From: Methylorubrum populi
Lineage (GTDB): Bacteria; Pseudomonadota; Alphaproteobacteria; Rhizobiales; Beijerinckiaceae
Direction of reading: 5' to 3'
Assembly: GCA_036946625.1 (NCBI GenBank)
Contig: JAQIIU010000002.1
Coordinates: forward strand, 744,001 to 808,000
DNA length: 64,000 bases
The translations under genes and the position numbers were made by a program. Shown here piece by piece: positions 1 to 7,942 of this stretch (position 1 is the stretch's first letter; the number at the start of each line of letters is the position of its first letter). The notes under the pieces were generated by a model. It saw only the letters and a list, made by a program, of their open reading frames with translations, ran no database searches and was not told the DNA's origin.

Positions 1-94
1 CGAGTAGGTCGATCCCGGCGACCGCAGGACCGGCCTGATGAATTTCCGTATCTACGTTTATTGACCCCTGCCGAAAGGCCTGCGATCCTCCGCG

Positions 95-367
95 ATGACG
101 ATCACCTTCGACCCGGCCAAGCGGGCCAAGGCCCTGGCCGAACGTGGCCTGGATTTCCAGGCGGCCGAGGCTGTGTTCGCCGGTCCGGTCCACGAGTTCG
201 AGGACACCCGGGCCGATTACGGCGAGACCCGCATCATTACGGTCGGCCTCCTGCGAGGGCGCATGGTGATCGTCGGCTGGACCCCGCGTGGCGCGGATCG
301 CCACGTCTTCACGATGAGGAAGGCCAATGACCGCGAACAGGTTCGCTACGCCCCGCTTCTCCGCTGA
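95..367 (+). CDS. brnT: BrnT family type II toxin
   Basis: 90 aa. BrnT is a ribonuclease toxin of the RelE fold. The family pattern is visible: the ITFDPAKRAKALAERGLDF start, the DYGETRIITVG core strand, the GRMVIVGWTPRG strand and the RHVFTMRKANDRE tail that carries the basic catalytic residues. Length matches the family. The start is the only ATG in frame before the conserved N-terminus. The 3' end overlaps brnA by 41 nt, the usual BrnT-BrnA layout. BrnTA operons are normally repressed by the BrnA-BrnT complex; the short AT-richer stretch at 40-62 is the likely promoter. A paralogous pair lies at 58.2 kb. Confidence 0.93.
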   Translation: MTITFDPAKRAKALAERGLDFQAAEAVFAGPVHEFEDTRADYGETRIITVGLLRGRMVIVGWTPRGADRHVFTMRKANDREQVRYAPLLR

Positions 368-662
368 CGCCATAGGGGAGACCGACTTCGCCAAGGTCGA
401 TGCGCACGTCATCACGGCCGAGGAATACGAGGAACTGCCCGAACTCACCGACGCGATGATGGACCGGGCCGACTTCCTCGTGGGCGGCAGGCTGGTGCGG
501 CGCGGACGCCCGGCCAAGCCCGACGCCAAGGAGCCCGTATCGCTGCGGCTCTCGCCGAGCGTGCTGGCGCATTTCCGCGCCGGCGGGCCGGGCTGGCAGA
601 CCCGGATCGACGCGGTGCTGCTCGAAGCGGTCGAGCGGGAGAAGGCCGGCTCGCGGGGCTGA
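327..662 (+). CDS. brnA: BrnA family antitoxin
   Basis: 111 aa partner of the upstream BrnT. The N-terminal half (DFAKVDAHVITAEEYEELPE) is the BrnA signature that wraps the toxin. The C-terminal third (KEPVSLRLSPSVLAHFRAGG) is a ribbon-helix-helix DNA-binding domain for autoregulation. The start at 327 lies inside brnT, giving translational coupling. Directly downstream (663-688) lies the convergent end of the broken phage gene at 689. It looks intact and, with brnT, could stabilise the prophage left end. Confidence 0.92.
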   Translation: MTANRFATPRFSADAIGETDFAKVDAHVITAEEYEELPELTDAMMDRADFLVGGRLVRRGRPAKPDAKEPVSLRLSPSVLAHFRAGGPGWQTRIDAVLLEAVEREKAGSRG

Positions 663-789
663 GCGGAGGGGATGGTGACGGCCATCGCTCAAGCCCCCTC
701 CCCGGCATAGAGCGCCGCGGTCTCTTCCGGCGTCAGCGCACGAAACTCCCACGCCGGCTCGTGGACGTCCTGAAGATACTGTCGGCGAA

Positions 790-1353
790 TCAGGCGGCCT
801 GTGCCAAGGCTGCGAAGCGTGTCGTGCGCGTCCTGGCTCGCGGCACTGCCGCCAACCAGTGTACGACCCGCGCGGCGTTCATCGCTGCGGCCACGCACAC
901 CTGCTGCAGTCCGGTCCTGGCTTGGCCGATGTATCGGCTCCTGCGTAGTCCGAAGGCCCGCACGCCCTGCGAGAGCGTGCCTTCGATCCCGGCGCGGATG
1001 CGATACCGCTGCTTCCAGGCTGGATCCTGCATCCGGTCTCGAGCGGCGTTCAGCGCCTCGTATTCCGGGCGCGGCAGGAAGTAGACGGAGCGGCGCGCCT
1101 CCTTCGACGCGGTGCAAAGCGCTCGCGTCGCGCAGGCGCCGCAATCGGTCCGGCTGAACACCGCCTGGAAGCGCGGGGCACCGACCTCGTCGCGGGTAGC
1201 GCGCCACGTCACTGACGTCTTGCCCTGGGGACAGGTGACCCGCTCGCCTTCCCAGTCGATTGCGAAGTGGCGCTGTTCATAGGTCTGCTCAGCCTGCGTC
1301 GCCCGCCTCGGCATGGCGCGGACCGGCCCTTCCAACGCGACGTCATGGTCGCG
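790..1353 (-). pseudogene. IS1182 transposase, C-terminal part
   Basis: 187 codons from the breakpoint (reads RDHDVALEGPVRAMP) to the stop at 790. It contains the IS1182 cysteine cluster (SRTDCGACATRALCT) and the C-terminal DDE glutamate region (YRIRAGIEGTLSQGVRAFG). It differs from the copy at 16513 by one substitution (MPRRATQ versus MPRQATQ). The N-terminal part is at 1474-2562 on the other strand, so no functional transposase is made here. Confidence 0.85.
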
Positions 1354-1473
1354 TCAAGGCCAACGCCGATTTCCGCGACGCCGTGGAGCACTACTGCGTC
1401 CAGCTCGGCGCCGCCGTTCAGGAGATACTGTCGGCGAATCAGATGGTCGGGGGTGTTGGCACGGAGGTGCGCG

Positions 1474-2562
1474 ATGAGCCTGCGACCGGAACCGATCGGC
1501 GCGATCCCCGTCGAGACGGCGCGCGTGGCGCGCGCGGCTTTCCCCAAAGGGACGGTCGCGACGCGGTTGCGCGATGAGTTCAGCGCCCTCTACCAGGACG
1601 AGGACTTCCGCGATCTCTATCCGACCCGCGGCCAGCCCGGTCTTGCGCCCTGGCGGCTGGCCCTGGTCACGGTCCTCCAGTTCTCCGAGCACCTGAGCGA
1701 CCGTCAAGCGGCCGACGCCGTACGTGCACGCATCGACTGGAAGTACGCGCTCGGTCTCGAATTGACCGATCCGGGCTTCCACTTCAGCGTGCTGACCGAG
1801 TTCCGTGCCCGTCTCATTGCCGGCGGCGGCGAGCAGTTGCTGCTGGACCGGATGCTCGCCCGCTTCAAGGCTCGGGGGCTGGTCAAAGCGCGCGGCAAGC
1901 AGCGCACCGACAGCACGCACGTGCTGGCTGCCGTTCACGATCTGCACCTCCTTGAACTGGTCGCCGAGACCCTGCGCGCTGCGCTCGACGATCTCGCTGC
2001 CGTCGCTCCGGACTGGCTGCGCGGCATCGCTCGACCGGTCTGGTTCGAGCGCTATGGACGCCGGGTGGAGGACTATCGCCTGCCCAGGGCTCGGACGGAA
2101 CGCGAGGCACTCGCTCTTGCGATCGGTACGGACGGGTTTGCCCTACTCGAAGCGCTGGACGCGCCGGCGGCACCGCCTGAGGTGCGGGCCGTGCCGATGG
2201 TGGGAACGCTGCGCGATGTATGGCGAGTGCATTATGCCCGCGAGGGAAGCGGGCCGCCACGGTGGCGCAGCGGCGCCGAGTTGCCGCCGGTCGGCGAGCG
2301 ACTGCAGTCTCCCTACGACCCGGAGGTCCACTACAGCACCAAGCGGCAGATGGAATGGTCGGGTTACAAGGTACACGTCACCGAAGTCTGCGATGCGGAC
2401 GCGGCCCATCTGATCACAAACGTGATGACCTGTCCGGCGATGCAGCCGGACATGGCGAGCACGGCCGCGATCCACGAGCAGCTGGCGGCAAAGAACCTTC
2501 TGCCGGCCGAGCACTTCGTGGATGCCGGCTACGTCGATGCGGGACTGCTGGTCGGTAGCCGA
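1474..2562 (+). pseudogene. IS1182 transposase, N-terminal part
   Basis: 363 codons, starting MSLRPEPIGAIP, 51 nt inside the terminal repeat. It holds the N-terminal domain (TRGQPGLAPWRLALVTVLQF, LSDRQAADAVRARIDWKYAL), the first catalytic region with the DST motif (KQRTDSTHVLAAV) and the second (MEWSGYKVHVTEV, with the DAGY motif near its end). It breaks off after LLVGSR at 2562 and runs on in frame only as noise. With the 187 aa on the minus strand the full protein would be 550 aa, normal for IS1182. Confidence 0.87.
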
Positions 2563-2751
2563 AGCGCGCCGACATCTCGATCAGGGCCGCCATCGCCGCC
2601 TCGGTCGGCGGCGTGTCGCCGCTCAGGCCGAACAGCAGGCTCGGCCCGGCGACCCGGCAGAAGTGGACGGAGACCTCGATGCCGCCGTCGGCGGCGGTGT
2701 CCATCAGCCTCTCGGCCCGGCGGGGCTCGGGAAACATCTCGATGACGTCGC

Positions 2752-3141
2752 TCATAGGGTCTCTCCGTAGCGGGGCGTATCCGCGCCTCGATCGACCAGC
2801 ATCGACAGACGGCGCATGGCCACTGCGATGGCCGCGATGGCATCGGACAGATGCCGGCATTCAATGGCGTAGACGCCGGCAGCCACGTCGCTCCGGCCGT
2901 AGGCGTGGAGGCTGGCCACGTAATCGGCGAAGGCTTGGAGGTCGCCCGGAGAGGCGATCAGACGGGCGCTGCGCACCAGACCATCGGTGGCACCCTCGTA
3001 GGCCTCGCGGGCGGTCTGGTATTCATGCCAGTGCTGGCCGCGGTGACGGCTGGCCCTGGCGTGGAACGAGCGCGCCTCGGGGCAGAAGTCGGCCCAGGCC
3101 TTGCGGTGCGCGTCGATCGCGGCGGAGACCGACCCGCTCAT
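2752..3141 (-). CDS. Hypothetical phage early protein, 129 aa
   Basis: I do not recognise the family. The product is soluble and mostly helical, starting MSGSVSAAIDAHRKAWADFC and ending RGADTPRYGETL. The start at 3141 overlaps the stop of the antirepressor (ATGA), and its own stop overlaps the start of the next gene by the same ATGA. Translational coupling with both neighbours argues that it is real and expressed from the early-left promoter. With the antirepressor split upstream by IS481 its transcription is probably reduced or taken over by the IS. Confidence 0.7.
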   Translation of the reverse strand: MSGSVSAAIDAHRKAWADFCPEARSFHARASRHRGQHWHEYQTAREAYEGATDGLVRSARLIASPGDLQAFADYVASLHAYGRSDVAAGVYAIECRHLSDAIAAIAVAMRRLSMLVDRGADTPRYGETL

Positions 3142-3220
3142 GACAAGGCCCCCGCCGGGATCTCGATCGCGTACGCCTCGCGCCACACCTCGGCGTGATA
3201 GGCTTTCACGGTTCCATAGT

Positions 3221-4264
3221 TGTTTGATCCCAGGGTTTGATGGTGCACTCTTCACGTTGGAGTGGAGGGACGCGCTATGGGCCAAGTTCTTCACGGCAGC
3301 GCCACCACGACGGAGGCAGTCCGTCGAGCGATCCAGCATAGTCAAGCGAGCCTGAGGGCGCTCTCGAAGCGCTACGGGATCAACCGGAAGACGGTCGCCA
3401 AGTGGCGGCAGCGGACCTCGGTCGCCGATCAGCGCACGGGTCCGAAGGATCCCCGCTCGACGGTGCTGTCACAGGAGGACGAGGCGGTCGTCGTCGCCTT
3501 TCGCCGCCATACGCTCCTGCCGTTGGACGACTGCCTCTACGCGCTCCAGGCGACGATCCCGCACCTGACCCGTTCGTCGCTGCATCGGTGCCTGCAGCGC
3601 CACGGCATCAGCCGACTGCCGGAGGTCGACGGTGACAAGCCCAAGCGGTCACGCTTCAAGACCTGCCCGCTCGGCTATTTCCACATCGATCTGGCCGAGG
3701 TTCACACAGCCGAAGGGCGACTCTACCTGCTCGTCGCTATCGACCGCACGACCAAGTTCGCCTTCGTTGAGCTCCACGAGAAGGCCACGCGGCGGGTCGC
3801 AGGTGACTTCCTCCGCCATCTCATCGAGGCCGTGCCTTACAAGGTGCACACGGTGCTCACCGACAACGGCACCCACTTCACCACGCCCGGCAACGTCGCC
3901 TCGGCCGCTTCCGTCATCAAGGAGGCGATTGTAGCCGGCGAGACCTTCCGAGCCCACAGCTTCGAACTTGCCTGCGCCCGCAACGATATCGACCATCGGC
4001 TGACCAAACCGCGCCACCCCTGGACGAACGGTCAGGTCGAGCGGATGAACCGCACGATCAAGGACGCGACGGTCAAGCGCTACCATTACGACAGCCACGC
4101 GCAACTCCGTGCGCACTTGGCCGACTTTGTCAGCGCCTACAACTTCGCACGCCGTTTGAAGACCCTGCGCGGCCTCACGCCCTACGAAGCCATCTGCAAG
4201 GCATGGTCCGCTGAGCCCGGCCGCTTCAGGTCAAACCCGCTCCACCAAATGCCGGGACCAAACA
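3221..4264 (+). mobile_element. Complete IS481-family element with 6-bp target duplication
   Basis: 1,044 bp. The left end reads TGTTTGATCCCAGGGTTTGA; the reverse complement of the right end reads TGTTTGGTCCCGGCATTTGG, an imperfect terminal repeat. Flanking CATAGT at 3215-3220 and 4265-4270 is the target duplication. The element lies antisense within the antirepressor. A 194-bp left-end piece of the same element occurs at 39428-39621, identical over the part I compared. Confidence 0.92.
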
Positions 4265-4269
4265 CATAG
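3277..4269 (+). CDS. IS481-family transposase
   Basis: 330 aa. An N-terminal HTH (residues about 12-45, ASLRALSKRYGINRKTVAKW) is followed by an rve-type DDE core: first Asp in GYFHIDLAEVHT, second in VHTVLTDNGTHFT, and Glu in PRHPWTNGQVERMNRTIKDA. A start at MGQVLHGSATTTEAV fits the family better than the in-frame ATG 15 nt upstream. The stop codon TAG (4267-4269) is not in the IS: it is supplied by the duplicated target CATAGT, so the protein's last residue and end depend on where the IS inserted. Confidence 0.93.
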   Translation: MGQVLHGSATTTEAVRRAIQHSQASLRALSKRYGINRKTVAKWRQRTSVADQRTGPKDPRSTVLSQEDEAVVVAFRRHTLLPLDDCLYALQATIPHLTRSSLHRCLQRHGISRLPEVDGDKPKRSRFKTCPLGYFHIDLAEVHTAEGRLYLLVAIDRTTKFAFVELHEKATRRVAGDFLRHLIEAVPYKVHTVLTDNGTHFTTPGNVASAASVIKEAIVAGETFRAHSFELACARNDIDHRLTKPRHPWTNGQVERMNRTIKDATVKRYHYDSHAQLRAHLADFVSAYNFARRLKTLRGLTPYEAICKAWSAEPGRFRSNPLHQMPGPNT

Positions 4270-4922
4270 TTCGCGTCGGGCACCGAAATCGGAAGCCACC
4301 CCTTCTGCTGCGAGATGCGCTTGAGGAGGCGCCAATCGAATTCCCGGCCGCGGTGCAGCGCCTCCATCCGCTTCACCGTCGCGTACTGACCCGAGCGGTC
4401 GAGTTCGATTTCCAGGCGGTTCGCCCTCTGAGCCTCGCGGCTGGCTGTCGCCATGGCCGTTGCCTCGCGGCGCGAGCCGATCTCGGCCTTCCTCCGTTCC
4501 GCCAGTACCCGTGCCTCGTACTGCTCGGCCCAGGCCCTGGCGGCAGCGGCCGGATTGGCGAAGTCGGGGATGGCGTAGGTGCCGGTCCGGCGGATCGCCG
4601 GCAGCACGTCGTGGAACACCCAGCGCTGGAAGCGGGCGATGAAGGCGCGGGTCCCGGCCGGGATCGCGGAGGTGGCGCGGCGCTGGACGATCGCCCGGTA
4701 GAGCCCGGCCTCGGAGATGACCGAGACATCCTGCTCTCCGCCAGGGGTACGCACTCGGTGCGTACCCTTTTCGTCGTCGTCCAGGCTGCGCTTCAGATCG
4801 GCAGCATCACGATGCCCCAGGAACGCGGCGACATCGCCGGCAATGAACCAGGGCTCGTCGCCAAGGAGCAGGCTACGCAGCGTGCGGCCTTCGAAGGCGT
4901 AGGGAACGAGCGCGGCCATGGA

Positions 4923-5009
4923 TCAGGCCCGCCCGTAGACGTGATGGCCGATCAGCCAGAGGCTGGCGCAGGCGAGGATCGGAAGAAACGGGAGGGCGTT
5001 GGCGAGCAT
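4923..5009 (-). CDS. Small membrane protein, 28 aa
   Basis: Reads MLANALPFLPILACASLWLI followed by GHHVYGRA. A single hydrophobic segment covers residues 3-20, with a short polar tail. It lies between the repressor and the antirepressor with only 3 nt to the antirepressor start, so it belongs to the same leftward operon. Tiny hydrophobic proteins are common beside phage repressors, but no function can be read from it. It is supported by position, frame and composition only. Confidence 0.5.
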   Translation of the reverse strand: MLANALPFLPILACASLWLIGHHVYGRA

Positions 5010-5105
5010 GGGAGGGCTCCACCGCGAGGGGCGATGGAGGCAAACTATGGTGGGAAATGTCCCACGTCAATCCAAAAATGGATATTTCCTACTTCTGCTG
5101 TGCCG

Positions 5106-5804
5106 CTATCTTGACAGTTTGCCCGCCACCTTATGGCAAACCGGCCATTCCATCCGTGAAAGTATTAATTCTTTCTCGGGGTTCCACTGCTTTATTGTCC
5201 AGTTTTCATCACTAATATTTGTCAGTATTCCAAATTTAACAGGTGTATACGATCGGCGATTATCACTAAATCCTTTGAATAAGCAGGTATTTCCCTTTAC
5301 GGGAGGAAAGTTTGAGTCTACAAAAGCATTTTCCCCCGGCCGCAGTTCAGGCTCCATATCGCTGTCGTAGACTACAACGCCATAGCTTATTCTATATAGG
5401 CGGAAAAATCCCAGCGTCGGCATAAAGCTGCTAGGGCTTGGCTCGATCAGAGCCTTTCCATCATTGGTTTTAATAATATTGTATACTTCTACTGCCTCCT
5501 GAATTGAGACAATTTCTTCAGAAGAAAATTCCAAATCCGCAGATTTGGGCTCATTTTTATCAACCCAGTCAAGAAGCTCCTGTGACGGGACTGAATTGAG
5601 CGTTTCTTCCACTAATGTTCGCACATCAACTCTGAGGGCACTAGCTAGTTTAATAATATTGCTTCCCCTGACTGTAGACTTCTTTCCTTGCAATATATCA
5701 TTGACAAAGCCTCTCTCGAGGCCAGCGCTCTTTGCTGCTTCAAACGGATTCGTTCCGATTTCAGCGAGTCTGCGCTCGACGAAGGCTTTGAGTGTGCGTT
5801 CCAT
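5106..5804 (-). CDS. CI-like phage repressor, HTH plus S24-type domain
   Basis: 232 aa. The N-terminal HTH-XRE domain (residues about 5-62; NPFEAAKSAGLERGFVNDIL) is followed by a linker and an S24/LexA-like C-terminal domain (VVVYDSDMEPELRPGENAFV), which normally mediates dimerisation and, in cleavable members, RecA-stimulated self-cleavage. I could not find a clear Ala-Gly cleavage site. I chose ATG 5804 because HTH homology begins there; an in-frame GTG lies 15 nt upstream. The gene is clearly more AT-rich than its surroundings, suggesting recent transfer. It is divergent from the gene at 5889. Confidence 0.88.
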   Translation of the reverse strand: MERTLKAFVERRLAEIGTNPFEAAKSAGLERGFVNDILQGKKSTVRGSNIIKLASALRVDVRTLVEETLNSVPSQELLDWVDKNEPKSADLEFSSEEIVSIQEAVEVYNIIKTNDGKALIEPSPSSFMPTLGFFRLYRISYGVVVYDSDMEPELRPGENAFVDSNFPPVKGNTCLFKGFSDNRRSYTPVKFGILTNISDENWTIKQWNPEKELILSRMEWPVCHKVAGKLSR

Positions 5805-5888
5805 GTAGTTTTTTCCCACGTTTCACAGGCCAAAGCGAGTAGGATATTTACACTTGATGGATGGGATTTTTTCTACTAAACTCCCATC
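5805..5888. promoter_or_regulatory. Divergent repressor/early-right control region
   Basis: AT-rich 84-bp interval between the divergent repressor and the 96-aa gene, the position of the lambda OR/PR/PRM region. It holds T-rich and A-rich stretches (GGATATTTACACTTGATGG and a TTTTTT run). I did not find a clean pair of operators by eye, so the exact sites are not called. Confidence 0.5.
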
Positions 5889-6179
5889 ATGGAAGACGAT
5901 CTGCGAGCGCATCTGATGGCTTGTGCCAGGATCTATGGGGACGAAGGGATAAAGCTAACGACAATCGGTCGTGTTTGCGCGCGCGATTGGGGGTTCTTTG
6001 AGCGAATTTCTGACCCAAAAAGGTCATTTATAATAAGGACTTACGACAGCATCATTGGGTGGTTTGATAAAAATTGGCCAAAGGATTTGGCCTGGCCAGA
6101 TGAAGTTGTCCGTCCTAGCGGATCGCGTCGGAACCTAGATATTAGCTCAAATAACTTGGCTCCCGAGGCCCACCCCTAA
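5889..6179 (+). CDS. Cro-position small phage protein, 96 aa
   Basis: First rightward gene opposite the CI-like repressor. It reads MEDDLRAHLMACARIYGDEG, then TTIGRVCARDWGFFERI and a WFDKNWPKDLAWPDEVVRP tail. The WF..NWP..WP ending and layout resemble small regulators found at the cro position of alphaproteobacterial prophages; I infer a Cro-like role. It is AT-rich like the repressor, so the two probably arrived as one immunity cassette. No catalytic motif is seen. Confidence 0.7.
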   Translation: MEDDLRAHLMACARIYGDEGIKLTTIGRVCARDWGFFERISDPKRSFIIRTYDSIIGWFDKNWPKDLAWPDEVVRPSGSRRNLDISSNNLAPEAHP

Positions 6180-6214
6180 TGCCCCCCTCATCCTCCATGA
6201 TGCGCGGGCAACCC

Positions 6215-6460
6215 TCAGGCCTCAAGCCGCATCAGCGCCGCCCCCACGGCCCCCAGCATGGCCGCAGCCTCGCCCCCGAAGGCGCGGCCGTGTCCATCCA
6301 AGCGGTTGGCCACCCGCTCCAAGGCGGCGCTCCGATTGGCCGGATCGATCGCACCGACCACTTCGAACACCACGATCGCCAGGACTTCGGCCAGCCGTGC
6401 GGGCGGCAATTCGGCCGGCGCGGCCGTCACCGTCTGCAACGCGAGGAGGCCTGATCCCAT
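6215..6460 (-). CDS. Possible hypothetical protein, 81 aa
   Basis: A protein-like frame (MGSGLLALQTVTAAPAELPP, then LAEVLAIVVFEVVGAIDPAN and an Ala-rich tail). Its ATG lies in the same CCATGG palindrome as the start of the rightward gene at 6459, so the two would begin back to back with a 2-nt overlap. The rightward start has a GAGGAGG ribosome site and this one has only weak purines, so I give it less weight. No family recognised. Confidence 0.35.
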   Translation of the reverse strand: MGSGLLALQTVTAAPAELPPARLAEVLAIVVFEVVGAIDPANRSAALERVANRLDGHGRAFGGEAAAMLGAVGAALMRLEA

Positions 6461-6683
6461 GGTCTCGCTCAAGCTCTGGATGCGCCGCGAACTCGTCTCC
6501 GACGAGGTAATGGCCGAGCGCATCGGCGGCATCTCCGCCGGCACCGTCCGCAAGCTCCGGTTCCGAGAACGGGGCCCGTCGGTCCGTGTCACCGCCCGCA
6601 TCGAGGCGGTGACGGCCGGCGAGGTCCGCGCGGTCGATTTGCTGCCGAAGGGCGCGCCCGCCGAAGCGGGGGCATGCCCGTGA
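6459..6683 (+). CDS. Small phage HTH-like protein, 74 aa
   Basis: Starts MVSLKLWMRRELVSDEVMAE. Residues about 10-60 (AERIGGISAGTVRKLRFRER, VRVTARIEAVTAGEVRAVDL) have the helix-turn-helix spacing and the terminal 'IEAVTAGEV...DLLP' seen in Cro/CII/YdaS-like phage regulators. A strong GAGGAGG site lies 9 nt before the ATG. It is likely a second early regulator of prophage A; the target is unknown. Confidence 0.6.
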   Translation: MVSLKLWMRRELVSDEVMAERIGGISAGTVRKLRFRERGPSVRVTARIEAVTAGEVRAVDLLPKGAPAEAGACP

Positions 6684-6845
6684 TTGCTCTGTTGATTGCT
6701 CTGTTTCACCCCGGCCCGATTGTGCGGCCGGACGCGCTCGCCTCCTACAGCACCGCGTCCGCCCCCGTTCATCGTGCCCTTCGTGTCCACCTGACGGCCT
6801 CCTGTTCCCTCTGTCGGAATCACTCTGACGGAAAGGTTTTGGGAG

Positions 6846-7235
6846 ATGTCCCAAAAGTCTTGGGAGGCGCGGGTGCCCGCCTTCGTTCTTGAGGCGTCCG
6901 AGGGTCTGCGCGACCTCGCGCTGCCCCTCGTGCCGGGCGACCGGGTCAAGACGCAGATCGCGCGCGCCGCGCGCCGTGCCGGGCTTACGTACTGGCGCGC
7001 CTTCGACCTTTGGTATCGCAAGGCCCATCGCGTCCAGGCCGCAGAGATTGATGCGATCCGCACGGCGCGGACGAGTCGTAGCCGGGAGAGTACCGATGAG
7101 TTGGCGTGCCTGGCTGCCGAGTTCGAAGCGCTTGCGGAACGCGTGTCCGCTCTGGCTGCGCGACCCGCTGGGCCGGAGGCTGAGCGCGCTCGGCTTCTCG
7201 CTGACCGAGTTCGGCGTCTGGCTGCGGGAGACTGA
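6846..7235 (+). CDS. Hypothetical phage early protein, 129 aa
   Basis: Starts MSQKSWEARVPAFVLEASEG, contains RAGLTYWRAFDLWYRKAHRV and ends in a coiled-coil-like stretch (LAAEFEALAERVSALAARPA). The YWRAFDLWYRKA segment looks like a small DNA-binding helix bundle, but I cannot assign a family. A second plausible frame, 7096-7242 (48 aa, MSWRAWLPSSKRLRNACPLW), overlaps its end; only one is likely real. The 160 bp before it (6684-6845) holds no gene. Confidence 0.6.
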   Translation: MSQKSWEARVPAFVLEASEGLRDLALPLVPGDRVKTQIARAARRAGLTYWRAFDLWYRKAHRVQAAEIDAIRTARTSRSRESTDELACLAAEFEALAERVSALAARPAGPEAERARLLADRVRRLAAGD

Positions 7236-7310
7236 CGAATGACCCGCCCCGGCCTCCACGCTCGCGCGCCGCCGTGACCTGATCCGCCCGAACACGGCGC
7301 TCCCGCACCC

Positions 7311-7598
7311 ATGGAGCTTTGGCCGATGCTGACTGCTGACCCGAGATGCCCCGTCGTCGAGCGGGTGACGGCCTATCGCAACACCCTGTTCGAGCGATGG
7401 GTCGAGGCCAAGCGGCACGCCGCGCAGAGCGACGACATCGCCGATCATCAGGCGGCGGCCGAAGCCTACACCCGGTTCATGCGCGCCCACCTCGTGCCCG
7501 ACGAGCGGGCGCATCTCGAACTGGAAGACCGGATTGCCCGGCTGACGGCAGAGAACCAGGGCCTGCGCCAGCGGCTCGGCGAGCACGGCCATGCATGA
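7311..7598 (+). CDS. Hypothetical phage early protein, 95 aa
   Basis: Soluble helical protein (MELWPMLTADPRCPVVERVT start; AYTRFMRAHLVPDERAHLEL; ends in a leucine/arginine coiled coil). No family recognised. It overlaps the next gene by 8 nt, so the two are probably translationally coupled parts of the early-right operon. Codon use matches the local phage genes. Confidence 0.6.
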   Translation: MELWPMLTADPRCPVVERVTAYRNTLFERWVEAKRHAAQSDDIADHQAAAEAYTRFMRAHLVPDERAHLELEDRIARLTAENQGLRQRLGEHGHA

Positions 7599-7869
7599 GG
7601 CCGAAGACCTGCCGGCCGTCGATCAGCAGCGCCTGGATCGACTTCTGCGGTGGCACGAGAGCGTCGCCCGCCACGACAGCGGCCTCGCCCTCAGCCTCGA
7701 AGCCGAAGGGCTGGACGAGGCCGCCCGGCGCAACCGCGTGCGCGCCGAGGCCCACCGGGAGACCGCCCGCCTCCTCGCCCGGCTGCGGGAAGCGCCTCCG
7801 CCGTCCGCAGGCCCGTTCCGCGGGCATCTCGCCCCGAAGCCGACGGCACGTATCCGTGTTCCACCCTGA
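7591..7869 (+). CDS. Hypothetical phage early protein, 92 aa
   Basis: Starts MHEAEDLPAVDQQRLDRLLR; charged helical stretch (RHDSGLALSLEAEGLDEAAR), then a basic proline-rich tail. Unrecognised. Its start overlaps the end of the preceding gene. The 70 bp after it lead to the DUF1376 gene without a visible terminator, consistent with one early transcript. Confidence 0.55.
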   Translation: MHEAEDLPAVDQQRLDRLLRWHESVARHDSGLALSLEAEGLDEAARRNRVRAEAHRETARLLARLREAPPPSAGPFRGHLAPKPTARIRVPP

Positions 7870-7942
7870 ACGTTCCCAAACCCGCCCGCAGTCACAACCC
7901 CCTTCGACCGGCCGCGCCTGCGGTTTCCGGAACGGTGCCGTC

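Larger units (their letters stand above)
774..2562 (-). mobile_element. IS1182-family element, halves inverted relative to each other
   Basis: Both ends carry the same 20-bp terminal sequence, AGATACTGTCGGCGAATCAG, at 774-793 and 1423-1442. The 3' half (774-1355) is in minus orientation and the 5' half (1423-2562) in plus orientation. The two halves meet at the same IS coordinate to within a shared GA/TC dinucleotide, so this is one element of about 1,720 bp broken by an inversion, not two truncated copies. The target duplication was TCAGG. A related partial copy at 16497-17351 supplies the unbroken sequence across the breakpoint. Confidence 0.85.
689..2755 (-). pseudogene. Phage early gene split by IS1182 insertion and a 1.2-kb inversion
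   Basis: Product unknown. Three pieces rebuild one 113-aa frame. The first, 2755-2561, starts MSDVIEMFPEP and ends EMSARF. The second, 1356-1422, lies inverted and reads KANADFRDAVEHY up to AAVQ. The third, 768-689, reads DVHEPAWEFRALTPEE and ends GEGA-stop. Joining them with one copy of the 5-bp duplication TCAGG (769-773 and 1418-1422) keeps the frame with no mismatch. The start overlaps the stop of the 129-aa gene upstream (ATGA), so it was the last gene of the leftward repressor-antirepressor operon. As it stands no intact product can be made. Confidence 0.85.
3138..4919 (-). pseudogene. BRO-N antirepressor interrupted by IS481
   Basis: The N-terminal 218 codons run 4919-4265 and the last 26 lie at 3214-3138. 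Removing the IS and one CATAGT copy gives an uninterrupted 243-aa frame reading through VPDANY-GTVKAYHAEVW to the stop. The BRO-N fold is clear (LLGDEPWFIAGDVAAFLGHR, near residues 18-37; SEAGLYRAIVQRR; WVFHDVLPAIRRTGTYAIP), followed by a coiled segment and a KilAC-like C-terminus. Phage antirepressors of this kind relieve CI repression. The gene sits in the early-left operon behind the repressor, as expected. The interrupted copy lacks its natural C-terminus. Confidence 0.88.

Noticed and set aside
774-1440. Two independent IS1182 copies, each truncated, at 774-1355 and 1423-2562
   Set aside because: Breakpoints coincide within the IS and the intervening 67 bp belong to the interrupted gene, so a single inverted element is simpler.
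7096-7242. 48-aa frame MSWRAWLPSSKRL as an independent gene
   Set aside because: It lies almost entirely inside the better supported 129-aa gene in another frame and has no clear ribosome site; mentioned there only.
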